Source: JAJEFO01 sp965221845 (lineage in GTDB: Bacteria; Pseudomonadota; Alphaproteobacteria; Rhodobacterales; Rhodobacteraceae). From it: 64,000 nucleotides of DNA. Below, piece by piece: positions 26,387 through 34,790 of the stretch. The position numbers and the translations under genes were made by a program. The notes beneath the pieces are model-generated. The model saw nothing but the letters and a program-made list of their open reading frames with translations, ran no database searches and was not told the origin of the DNA. The stretch spans positions 1,178,001 through 1,242,000 of the forward strand of contig OZ244919.1 in the NCBI GenBank assembly GCA_965221845.1, given 5' to 3'. Each line of letters starts with the position of its first letter. Position 1 is the first letter of the stretch.

Positions 26387-27760
26387 GGGTGTGTCCGGAT
26401 TTATCCCGCTCAGGCAGCGCGCCGCCGGTCGAACAGGTCGGTCATCCGGTTGTTGAGCGAGCGGCACCTCAGCGCCATGATGCTGTTGGCTCCCTTCATC
26501 GGCCATCGGGCGCCGCCTTTCTTCATGCGCCCGCAGATCACCGGCCCGCATCCTCCCTCGACGACACCGGATCCGACGGGCATGCCTTTCGCGCGACAGT
26601 CGCCGTAGCGCATCCTGTGGATGTTGTTGCGGAAGTGCCCGACGCATTTCGCGACCTCCTCGTGGCGCCTGGCGTGCCGCGACAGCTCCCGGATCGCCGG
26701 CGCGACCCCGCCCGCTGGCCCCGAGGATGCCGGAGAGGACGCCGCCGACGCGAAGGCCGGCGCCGTCGACGATCCTGTGGACGCGGCTGCGCGTCCGCGT
26801 GCGCCCGGCGACGGTCTTCCTTCGTGCCCGCGCGACCCGGCGCAGCTCGCGGAACGCCTTCGGCGGCGCCATGCCCGGGCTGCAGGGGCCGGACCGGCAG
26901 GCCCGGGCCGGCCGGACGCTGCCGGCGACGTCGGCCCTTCGCCCCTTCAGCTGCCCGGGCGTGCTGCGCGTGCAGCGGCAGGGGCGCCGGCCTCGGCGAC
27001 GGTGTCGCAGGCCGTCTCCCGGCACACGCCGGCGCCCTCCGTCGCGGCCGCGGTCACGCCGCGGTCGCGGCGCCGGCCCGCCAGCGTGGCAGGCCCGCCC
27101 GGAAGCGCGCCGGACCCCCGCGTGCGAACCTCCGCGCCCGCATCCTTCCGGGCGGTCCGCACGGTCGCCGTGACCTGCATCCTGTGCACGTCGGTCCCCG
27201 CGGCGCGCGGGCGGACGGCATGGAGCGTGCCCTTCGCTGTCATGGAACCTCCTCCTTCGGGCGGGCCGGCGGACCGGCGGACCCGCAGGCCCCGCGGGGA
27301 CGCTGCGGTGCATCTTGCCGTGCGGTCCCGGACCGGAAACATGGCGGGGTGCGAAGCCGTCGGCCCGGGACGGTCTGGAAACGGGCTCGAAAGGCCGCAC
27401 GGGAAAAGCGCCCTCCCGTCCGCTTCCGCGCAAGAAGGACTGACACGTCGCGAACGGCCGGAGGCGCGGTCACCGCCGGCCTCACGAACCTGCATGACAG
27501 CGCGGGGTGGGCGGCCCGACCCGATCATGAGCGTTTGGAAAGGGACTCGCCCCGGTCGTTGAGCGCCGCGCCGGTCTCGCGATCACGTCCCACGGCGGTC
27601 TGCACAACCGCGAACTTGGCCTGGCATTCGAGGCGCCGCCCTCCTCGCGACGCCCGCGACCTCCTCCGTCCGCATCAGGATCCCGGTTCCGCCGGCCGCA
27701 AGATGCATGCGCGATTCGCCGGCAAGGCAGGCTTTCATGAGGTGAACCGCCCCCCCCCCT
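26387..27760 (-). mobile_element. ISKra4-family relic
   Basis: Begins with GGGTGTGTCCGGATTTATCC, a terminal-repeat-like end. The C-terminal transposase end is clear on the minus strand at 26613-26410: GMPVGSGVVEGGC, RMKKGGARWPMKGANSIMAL. Further fragments follow, including SRMHLAAGGTGILMRTEEVAGV near 27700, the same landmark as in the relic at 20908-22031. Between them the frame is broken many times. The far end was not identified; a C10 tract lies at 27750-27759. Confidence 0.72.
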
Positions 27761-27949
27761 GTCCGCTGCGCACAGGTCCGCGCAACTGGAGCGAGGCCCA
27801 GGCAGCAAGGGGCCCTGCCGATCACCCTGTGCGCGGCGACCGGACATGTTCGCGATGTCCGGCGAAACGCCGTTCCGGGACGCTCCACCGGATTGGGGCA
27901 GGATGAATCGCGCTTGCCGGACATCGGTCGGTTCGATAGACCCGGCGGT
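27761..27949. other. Region upstream of tRNA-Ser
   Basis: No coding signal. It presumably holds the tRNA promoter. GACCGGACATGTTCG and GATGTCCGGC give a loose inverted repeat around 27839-27862. Confidence 0.4.
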
Positions 27950-28039
27950 GGAGACGTGGCCGAGCGGTCGAAGGCGCTCCCCTGCTAAGGGAGTAGGCGG
28001 GAAACCGTCTCGAGGGTTCGAATCCCTTCGTCTCCGCCA
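27950..28039 (+). tRNA. tRNA-Ser(GCT)
   Basis: A 90-nt class II tRNA including an encoded CCA. The acceptor stem GGAGACG pairs with CGTCTCC, discriminator G, CCA. The D arm is GCCGAGC...GGC. The anticodon stem CTCCC/GGGAG encloses loop CTGCTAA, giving anticodon GCT (reads AGC/AGU). A long variable arm (TAGGCGGGAAACCGTCT) follows, then the T arm AGGGTTCGAATCCCT. The sequence downstream is AT-rich without a hairpin. Confidence 0.97.
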
Positions 28040-28327
28040 CAACTTCAATTCATGCCACTGAAATGCAATGATAAATTAACGCATATGACAAACCGTTCCC
28101 ACGCGCGGCCCTCGGTTGACCGGGGACCCGGCCTCGCTCGGGCACGTCATCGCCGGTCACGCCCGTGAACGGCGTTCTCCGGCGGTCCCGGCCGGCCTGG
28201 CCGCAGCTCCGCAAGGCGGTCGGCGCGTCGCATGGCCGACGTCCCGCGCGATGGCAAGGCGCGGGCTGACGCGGGGGCGGTCAGTCGAACCGCGCGTCAT
28301 GGAGGCGCCACCAGACGCCCGTGCCTT
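28040..28327. other. Spacer downstream of tRNA-Ser
   Basis: A short AT-rich stretch (28040-28095), then GC-rich sequence with no recognisable gene. No integrase gene or attachment repeat was seen beside the tRNA. Confidence 0.4.
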
Positions 28328-28669
28328 TCAGCTTTTCGTTTGACTCGGCCCAATCGAAGGGATCCGGCCATTTTCGTCCCGCGCCCCGGGGTTCGCCCCT
28401 GCATCAAGCAGCGCATTGACGGCTTCGGCGCTGCCGAACGCCGCGGGGAAGTGCAGCGGGGTCCTGTTTCTCTTGTCACGCGCCTTGATGTCCGCCCCAA
28501 ACGCAAGGCACCGCTCCACGTCCGCGACGGATGCGGCATCGAAAAAAGCCGGCGTGCTCCAGTCCGCGCAGCCGGCCTGCGCATGGGCCGGACCTGCCAG
28601 GGCCAGGGCAGCCGCACAGGGGGCAAGCAGTGCTCCAGGATTCCAGATCAGGACCCCCGCCCGAGACAT
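28328..28669 (-). CDS. Secreted ankyrin-repeat protein (short)
   Basis: A 113-residue protein starting at ATG 28669. Residues 1-32 form a Sec signal (LLAPCAAALALAGPAHAQA). The mature part starts with CADWSTPAFFDAASVADVERCLAFGADIKARD, followed by one full ankyrin unit (NRTPLHFPAAFGSAEAVNALLDAGANPGARDENG) and ends soon after with GRIPSIGPSQTKS. Ankyrin proteins of this kind usually have several repeats and end in a TPWD-like motif, so the C terminus may be truncated by a frameshift. Such periplasmic or secreted ANK proteins are common in host-associated bacteria. Function unknown. Confidence 0.65.
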   Translation of the reverse strand: MSRAGVLIWNPGALLAPCAAALALAGPAHAQAGCADWSTPAFFDAASVADVERCLAFGADIKARDKRNRTPLHFPAAFGSAEAVNALLDAGANPGARDENGRIPSIGPSQTKS

Positions 28670-29687
28670 GCGATCCTCCTGCCTTCCTCTTCCGCGCCCA
28701 TGACGCCCTCCATCGCGTCGTTCATGCCTTCGATGACATGCCCCACCGGCCCGGTCAACGCGGCCACGTGGCCGGGACCGGCCTGCTTCCCGCCCCGTCC
28801 GCCGTTCCCGGGCCTTTGCCCAGCCCTCCGAATTCCGCCAGGAACGCTGCATCAGGTGTTACACTTCAGAGTGGAACGGGGCTCTTGAAAGCGGACAGAT
28901 GGGAGAAATCATCTTTGGGGTCCGGGCGCGGACCGGCCAGGACATCGGATTGGGCTCCAGCCACACGATGAACCTCAAGCTGGAAAAGGCTGGGGCTATC
29001 CAAGCTGACAAGTCAATTACAGGGTCTACAGCTCTACAGCCCGGCGATCCGCCTGATCGCCGCGGGCGGCAAGGGCTGCCAGACCCGAGAGAGTCATCCG
29101 TCTTGCAAAGGCTACTGGCAGTGGCCCGGATTCGATCCCCTCATCGGCCAGCTGATCGGGCCGGCCACCTGCCCGCTGGAGTGAGGCCCGTGCAGCAGCG
29201 TGCGGCACGCCGCCCCGCCCGGATCGTCGGCCCGTCTGAACATCGGGGGCTTATGACGAACAGTTGATGGAATGCAGCATAACGGGTTTTGTCGGACGGC
29301 AGACATGACACAAGGTGGCGGTTGGTTGCCTTTGCAGACAAGCTCCAGTCGCTTTCGCGCGCTCATCGCTCTCGCACGGATGGAACCGGTGCGGACCGTC
29401 GCGCACCTTGGCAAGCCTGCAGGCTGCAGAGTGCTTCTCCAGCAAGGCCTTGATCGACTGCGGCGAAGCCGACATCGCAACGGCGCGGCGCGGTCACGCC
29501 ACCGCCCTGCACCTCGCATGGGCGTCTGTGGCGCAGTCGGGAAGCGACTGCCGCCCCGCGAATGTCGGGTCCCGACCGGCGGAAATCCCGAGCGGACCGC
29601 GCGTCGCGCACGTGATGCGAAACGGCTGGAACCACGCGGCGGACCGATGTAGCATGAGGCTGACGGAGACGGAAAGGATCCGGACCC
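28670..29687. other. 1-kb gap with a lone IS30 end
   Basis: Contains an IS30-type terminal fragment at 28839-28881. The rest has short frames on both strands, such as one starting MGEIIFGVRARTGQD at 28899, without a recognisable family. Probably decayed sequence. Confidence 0.45.
28839..28881. repeat. Solo IS30-type terminal repeat
   Basis: CCAGGAACGCTGCATCAGG followed by TGTTACACTTCAGAGTGGAA matches the right end of the IS30 element at 54965-55003 with only two base differences. No transposase or opposite end is nearby, so it is a footprint of a deleted copy or a recombined end. Confidence 0.78.
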
Positions 29688-30089
29688 ATGGCCGAGGCCG
29701 CCTTCAACATGATCGCCGAGACCCAGCGCCTGCGCGACGCGGGACTCCCGCACGAGCAGGCCGAGGCCGTCACCCTGGCGATCCACGCCGGCGTCACCGG
29801 AGGCGTCGCGACGAAGACGGACGTCGAGGCCCTCGGGGGCAACGTCAAGAGGGACGTCGAGGCGCTCAGGGGCGACGTCAAGAGGGACATCGAGGCGCTC
29901 AGGGGCGACGTCAAGGCGCTCGACGTCAGGGTCGACGCTCTAGATACGAAGATCGACGGCCTCGCCGACAGGCTGGACGCCAGGATCGACGCGCAGTCCG
30001 ACAGGATCACCCTTCGGCTGGGGGTCGTGATCGCGGGCGCCGCCGCCGCGCTTTTCGCCGCGCTGAGATACCTGCCGCCGCCGGGCTGA
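29688..30089 (+). CDS. Coiled-coil protein with C-terminal membrane anchor
   Basis: A 133-residue protein. The N-terminal helix is followed by an 11-residue tandem repeat: GNVKRDVEALR (51-61), GDVKRDIEALR (62-72), then GDVKALDVRVDAL, continuing as a heptad-like coiled coil to about 108. A single hydrophobic span (about 110-127, LGVVIAGAAAALFAALRYL) ends the protein. GGAAAGGAT lies about 8 bases before the ATG. The layout is like DUF1640/CCDC90-type proteins found widely in alphaproteobacteria, whose role is unknown. The repeat is also a 33-base DNA repeat and could vary in copy number. A frameshifted protein of the same layout lies at 30496-30740. Confidence 0.8.
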   Translation: MAEAAFNMIAETQRLRDAGLPHEQAEAVTLAIHAGVTGGVATKTDVEALGGNVKRDVEALRGDVKRDIEALRGDVKALDVRVDALDTKIDGLADRLDARIDAQSDRITLRLGVVIAGAAAALFAALRYLPPPG

Positions 30090-30495
30090 CGTCACTGCAC
30101 CACAATGCCAGGCCGTCAGGGCCAGGTCCTGAAGCCACCGCCACGCCGCCGCGACGAACCCAGCCATGAGGGCCGGGACCGGCCACGGCCCGGTCAGGGG
30201 CTGTGCTCTGGCGCTCATGCGGCGCGGGACGGGGCAGGCCAGGAGGTGAAAGCACGGTCCGGTCCAGTGCAGCGCGTATTGCCCTTACGGAAAGGCCGTG
30301 CGTCTGGCGGATTCCACCCGGCTTGCCGGCAGCTGGAGGCGTTGGACGACGGTCCGGCGCCGGGCCGCGTGTCGGGCGACGCGGGACAGGACCGGCGCCA
30401 GCGATCCCCCACAGGCAGGTTCATTCCGGCGCATTCCCCCGAGAGGTCCCGATGCCCTTTGGGTCCATCCAGAGAACTTCCGGGATCGCCCGGGA
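30090..30495. other. Spacer without recognisable gene
   Basis: Open frames on both strands lack family features or start signals. Nothing supportable is seen. Confidence 0.4.
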
Positions 30496-30740
30496 TCAGA
30501 CGGGCGCCAGCGGCAGGCGGGTCAGGATCCCGAGAACGGCGATGATCAGGACCGTCGCTCCGAGCACAAGCCCGGCGGTCCATTGAATGTTCGCTTTGTC
30601 GCGTCGCTCCGCATCGGTCCTGAATCCTTCCAGGTGGCGCTGAGATCCGCTTTCATGATCTCCATGTCCTTCTTCAAGAGCCAGCTGCCTTTCCAGTTCG
30701 CGGTTGTCGAGCGTGCCGTCCGTCCTCTCAACATAAGCAA
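30496..30740 (-). pseudogene. Frameshifted small coiled-coil membrane protein
   Basis: On the minus strand one frame gives NRELERQLAL, a second gives KKDMEIMKADLSATW, and the first resumes with EGFRTDAERRDKANIQWTAG and a membrane helix ending VLGILTRLPLAPV-stop. Spliced, it is a coiled coil plus C-terminal anchor, the same architecture as the protein at 29688-30089. Two compensating shifts break it, and the start is not clear. Confidence 0.6.
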
Positions 30741-31010
30741 GCCTCCCCCGGCCCTGGGTCAACGGCTCTGGACCGACCCTCCGCGGGCCAGCGTGCCCAG
30801 CGCGTGCAGTGCGTCCGGAGACGCCGCCGTCGCGCCAGGGGTGGAAGTGGTTCCGTACGGTCGTGAAGCGGAGAGCATCCGGGAACCGCCCGCCACCGGC
30901 ATCCCGTCGCCAGCATGTGCCGGACAGCGTCAGACGCCTCGCGGAGACTGGTCGTCCGGCTGCGGCCGGGCTTCGGCGGGGATGGAAGCGGCGGCCTGAC
31001 CGCCGCCCGT
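30741..31010 (-). pseudogene. IS5-family transposase N-terminal relic
   Basis: Minus-strand fragments in two or three frames give SIPAEARPQPDDQSPRGV, MLATGCRWRAVPGC and FTTVRNHFHPWRDGGV. These match the N-terminal DUF4096-type domain of IS5 transposases (cf. VLATGCxWRxLP and YxTVxxHFxRW). No catalytic domain or terminal repeats remain. Confidence 0.72.
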
Positions 31011-31231
31011 TCCCCGTCGGCCGGTCGCTTTCATGTCGCCCCGGCTTGCGGCCATGCTCCTCGTGGATGGTCCCGTTCCAGGCCATGGTGTGACCAGAAG
31101 TTCCGCGCGCTCGCTGCCGCAACCGATACGGGATGCCAGTGCACGCAAGCGCGCAGAAGCGCGGGACGGCCCCTCTGGAAAGACTCGGCCAAATGTGCAA
31201 TCACCCCTGAAAGCCGCACCGGGGGAGAAGC

Positions 31232-34027
31232 ATGGCGTTCGGCAAGGGACATCATCTCAGCCTGATCGACGGCTCCGCCTTCGTCTTCCGAGCCTTTCAT
31301 GCGCTTCCGCCACTCACCAGAAGATCCGACGGCCTGCCCGTCGGGGCCGTTTCCGGCTTCGTGAACATGCTCTGGAAAATGGTGGAGGACAACAAGGGCC
31401 ACCATGCCCCGACCCACATGGCCGTCGTCTTCGACAAAGGCGCGCACACGTTCAGGAACGACCTGTACGGGCTCTACAAGGCGAACAGGGAGGAGACGCC
31501 CGAGGATCTTCGGCCCCAGATCCCGCTGACACGCGACGCCACCCGCGCCTTCAGCATCGCCTGTCTCGAAGAGGAAGGCTACGAGGCGGATGACATCATT
31601 GCCACGCTTGCGCGCATGGCCCGCGAAGCCGGAGGGCGTGTCACGATCGTGTCCTCCGACAAGGATCTCATGCAGCTCGTCGGAGACGGGGTGGAGATGC
31701 ATGACGCCATGAAGAACGTCAGGATTGACGCCGACGGCGTCGCGGAAAGGTTCGGCGTCGGGCCGGACAGGGTGATCGACGTTCAGTCGCTGGCCGGCGA
31801 CAGCGTCGACAACGTTCCAGGGGCGCCCGGAATCGGCGTCAAGACAGCCGCGCTCCTGATAAACGAGTTCGGCGACCTCGACACCCTTCTCGCGCGGGCG
31901 GAGGAGATCAAGCAGGAGAAGCGACGCCAGACCCTTGTCGACCACAAGGAGCAGATCCTCCTGTCGCGAAAGCTTGTGACGCTCGTCCAGGACATGGACC
32001 TGCCCTATTCTCTCGATTCCCTGGAGGTCAGGGCGCCTGCAGCCGATGACCTTCTGGCCTTCCTGGAGTCGATGGAGTTCCGGACCATAACCGGGCGGGT
32101 GGCGAAGGCGCTTGGGAAGGCGGTTCCAGCCGGACGGGAAACCGCCCCCCGGAGACCGGAAGACAGGACGCGCGAAACGCCGGCCATCGACCGCGACGGC
32201 TATGTGCGGATCAGCGACGCAGCCGCGCTTGATGCCTGGGTCGCAGATGCACGGGCCCTTGGCGTTCTCGCCATCGACACGGAGACGACCGGTCTCGACG
32301 AGATGCAGGCCGAGCTCGTGGGAATCGCGCTTGCGATCCGGCCGGGAAACGCGTGCTACCTGCCGCTGATCCACAAGGCTTCGGCAGGGGAAGACCTCTT
32401 CGAGAACGGCGCGCTCGCGGAAGGCCAGATCAGGCCAGAGGCCGCGCTTGGGATCCTGAAGCCGGTTCTTGAAGACCCGGCCGTCCTCAAGATCGGGCAG
32501 AACGTCAAGTACGACGCCAAGATCCTGGCGCGCCACGGGATCCGGATCGCCCCCTTCGACGACACGCTCCTGATGTCCTATGCCATGAACGCGGGCATCC
32601 ACAATCACGGCATGGACACGCTCTCCGAGCGATACCTCGGCCACCGCCCGATCAAGATCAAGTCGCTTCTGGGCGCGGGCAAGAGCCAGATCACCTTTGA
32701 CAAGGTGCCGGTCGAGGAAGCGGTCAGGTATGCCTCCGAGGACGCCGACATTACGCTCAGGCTCTGGCAGCTGTTCAAGCCGGAACTGCACAGGAAGAAG
32801 GTGACGACAGTCTACGAGACGCTGGAGCGCCCCCTGGTGCCGGTCCTGGCCCGAATGGAGATGCACGGCATCAAGGTCGATGCCGGCACGCTTGCACGCA
32901 TGTCGAACGCCTTTGCCCAGAAGATGGCCGGGCTGGAAAACGCGATTCATGCGCTTGCCGGCCTGAAGTTCAATGTCGGCAGCCCCAGCCAGGTGGGTGA
33001 CGTGCTCTTTGACCGGATGGGCCTTGCCGGGGGCAGGAAGGGCAAGACGGGAAAGTACGCCACGCCCGCGGACGTGCTTGAGGAGCTGGCGACCGAACAC
33101 GAGCTTCCGGGCCGGGTGCTGGACTGGCGGCAGCTCCAGAAACTGAAATCGACATATACCGACGCGTTGCAGGATCACGTGAATCCCGACACGGGCCGCG
33201 TTCACACGTCGTACTCCATCGCGGGTGCCAATACGGGGCGCCTCGCCTCGACCGATCCCAATCTCCAGAACATCCCGGTGCGCACCGAGGAGGGCCGCCG
33301 GATCCGCGAGGCTTTCGTTGCCGAGGACGGACACGTCCTGGTCAGTCTGGACTACTCGCAGATCGAACTGCGCATCCTGGCCCATGTCGCCGGGATCGCG
33401 GCGCTGAAGGAAGCGTTTCGCGACGGGCAGGACATCCATGCGGCGACGGCTTCGGAAATGTTCGGCGTGCCGCCGGACGAGATGACCCCCGACGTAAGGC
33501 GCCAGGCCAAGGCGATCAACTTCGGCGTGATCTACGGGATCTCAGGCTTCGGCCTGGCGCGAAACCTCCGCATCCCCCGGGCTGAGGCGCAAGGATTCAT
33601 CGATCGCTATTTCGAGCGTTTTCCCGGGATACGCGACTACATGGACGAAACCGTCGCCTTCGCCAGAAAGCATGAGCATGTCGAGACGCTCTTCGGCCGA
33701 CGCATCAACACGCCGGAAATAGGCAAGCGCGGTCTGCACGCCGGATTCGCGAGACGCGCCGCCATCAACGCGCCCATCCAGGGCACGGCCGCGGACATCA
33801 TTCGTCGCGCGATGATCAGGATGCCGGACGCCATCGCCGGGCTTCCTGCAAGGATGCTCCTGCAGGTGCACGACGAACTCCTGTTCGAGGTCGAGGACTC
33901 TGCCGTCGACGACCTGATCGGAATTGCGCGCGGCGTCATGGAAGGGGCCGCAGACCCGGCGGTCCGTCTCGACGTTCCGCTGATCGTTGACGCCGGCCAG
34001 GGCGGCAACTGGGCCGAGGCGCACTGA
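31232..34027 (+). CDS. polA: DNA polymerase I
   Basis: A 931-residue complete Pol I. The 5' nuclease domain (about 1-290) has FHALPPLTRRSDGLPVGAVSGF and DNVPGAPGIGVKTAA. The 3'-5' exonuclease (about 320-510) keeps the AIDTETTGLD metal motif and YASEDADITLRLW. The polymerase domain has motif A DYSQIELRILAHVAG, motif B RRQAKAINFGVIYGISGFGLA and motif C QVHDELLFEV. ATG 31232 follows GGGGGAG by 6 bases. It processes Okazaki fragments and fills repair gaps. Its stop codon (34025-34027) lies inside the left target duplication of a MITE-like element. Confidence 0.97.
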   Translation: MAFGKGHHLSLIDGSAFVFRAFHALPPLTRRSDGLPVGAVSGFVNMLWKMVEDNKGHHAPTHMAVVFDKGAHTFRNDLYGLYKANREETPEDLRPQIPLTRDATRAFSIACLEEEGYEADDIIATLARMAREAGGRVTIVSSDKDLMQLVGDGVEMHDAMKNVRIDADGVAERFGVGPDRVIDVQSLAGDSVDNVPGAPGIGVKTAALLINEFGDLDTLLARAEEIKQEKRRQTLVDHKEQILLSRKLVTLVQDMDLPYSLDSLEVRAPAADDLLAFLESMEFRTITGRVAKALGKAVPAGRETAPRRPEDRTRETPAIDRDGYVRISDAAALDAWVADARALGVLAIDTETTGLDEMQAELVGIALAIRPGNACYLPLIHKASAGEDLFENGALAEGQIRPEAALGILKPVLEDPAVLKIGQNVKYDAKILARHGIRIAPFDDTLLMSYAMNAGIHNHGMDTLSERYLGHRPIKIKSLLGAGKSQITFDKVPVEEAVRYASEDADITLRLWQLFKPELHRKKVTTVYETLERPLVPVLARMEMHGIKVDAGTLARMSNAFAQKMAGLENAIHALAGLKFNVGSPSQVGDVLFDRMGLAGGRKGKTGKYATPADVLEELATEHELPGRVLDWRQLQKLKSTYTDALQDHVNPDTGRVHTSYSIAGANTGRLASTDPNLQNIPVRTEEGRRIREAFVAEDGHVLVSLDYSQIELRILAHVAGIAALKEAFRDGQDIHAATASEMFGVPPDEMTPDVRRQAKAINFGVIYGISGFGLARNLRIPRAEAQGFIDRYFERFPGIRDYMDETVAFARKHEHVETLFGRRINTPEIGKRGLHAGFARRAAINAPIQGTAADIIRRAMIRMPDAIAGLPARMLLQVHDELLFEVEDSAVDDLIGIARGVMEGAADPAVRLDVPLIVDAGQGGNWAEAH

Positions 34028-34187
34028 ACCGGGTGCAGTTCAACTTTGGTTGGTGATTGCGATTCGCAGATTCCCGTGATGGCGTTGCAGCGCCATGCAG
34101 CAAAGGCTGTTCCACGTCCTCGACCAAGCCGCGCGAGTCAGGCCGTCGCCGCCTCGCCAACGAATTTGAACTGCACCCCGCTGAACC
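34022..34187. mobile_element. 148-bp MITE-like element with 9-bp flanking repeat
   Basis: The element spans 34031-34178. It starts GGGTGCAGTTCAACTTTGG and ends, read inward, GGGTGCAGTTCAAATTCG: 13 identical terminal bases, then weaker matching. CACTGAACC (34022-34030) and CGCTGAACC (34179-34187) flank it and differ at one base. It has no coding capacity. The end resembles the relic end at 20908 (GGGTTTAGCCCAACTTT; 13 of 17 bases), so it may have been moved by an ISKra4-type transposase. Confidence 0.68.
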
Positions 34188-34320
34188 GGCCCGGATCTGG
34201 CCTTCCGCCGGAGCCAAGCCCGTGGCAGGGGCGGGCCAGCCCGACGCAAGGCTCATTCTCCTGCCGAGCAGCGGCAAGGATCAAGGCCGGCCGGGAAAGA
34301 ACGCGATGGCAAGAGCGAAG

Positions 34321-34764
34321 ATGACGGAACCGATCGAGGAAACAAGGAGGGTGAGTGCCGGAATGGAGCCACTCCAGCAACGGGACGCATACGTATTCTG
34401 CTCGGACGCCAGGGACGCCTTGCGGCAGACGTCGCGAAAGCGGCCGAGGGCGGCTTCGTCGAGGGCGGGGGACCGTCGTTCGTCGTTCCGCAGGAGGAAG
34501 GGTCCGGTTCAGGATCGCCGGCGGACTCCCGATGAGGAGGGTCACGCTGAAGGTCCTGTCCGCTCCCTGCGAGGCTGGCTCGCGGCTGCAGTCTCGTCCG
34601 CCATCGCCACGCAGGAAGTGCCGGCAGACGTCGCTGCCGCGGGACGGCGCGATCACGTCTTCGTGCCGGCGGACAGGGCGGACGAAGCATTGACCGTGCT
34701 GCTCGGGCTGCAGGCGGAATGTCGCCCGCCCCTTCACCCACCATGCCCGGCCCCTCTTCCATGA
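34321..34764 (+). pseudogene. ACT-domain (DUF2241-like) protein, frameshifted
   Basis: Three frames carry consecutive pieces: MTEPIEETRRVSAGMEPLQQ and DAYVFCS (34321-34410), then RIAGGLPMRRVTLKVLSAPCEAG (about 34510-34580), then RDHVFVPADRADEALTVLLGLQAE (about 34645-34720). This order is that of the small ACT/DUF2241 proteins (about 130 aa) of alphaproteobacteria. At least two frame changes destroy the gene. Its stop lies 26 bases before purL. Confidence 0.7.
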
Positions 34765-34790
34765 GTGCGGCAGCCTTGAAGGGAAGGGAC

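Noticed and set aside
25037..27433. A 798-codon minus-strand open frame
   Set aside because: Crosses the galactose dehydrogenase and ispD genes antisense and then an IS relic; composition is low in hydrophobic residues and rich in Arg/Ala/Pro.
27950..28330. Integrative element attached to tRNA-Ser
   Set aside because: No integrase gene and no repeat of the tRNA 3' end was found within the window.
29105..29165. Possible T-arm-like GGATTCGATCCCC near 29129
   Set aside because: No matching acceptor, D or anticodon stems around it, so not a tRNA.
31031..33439. An 802-codon minus-strand open frame
   Set aside because: Antisense to polA, with no family features.
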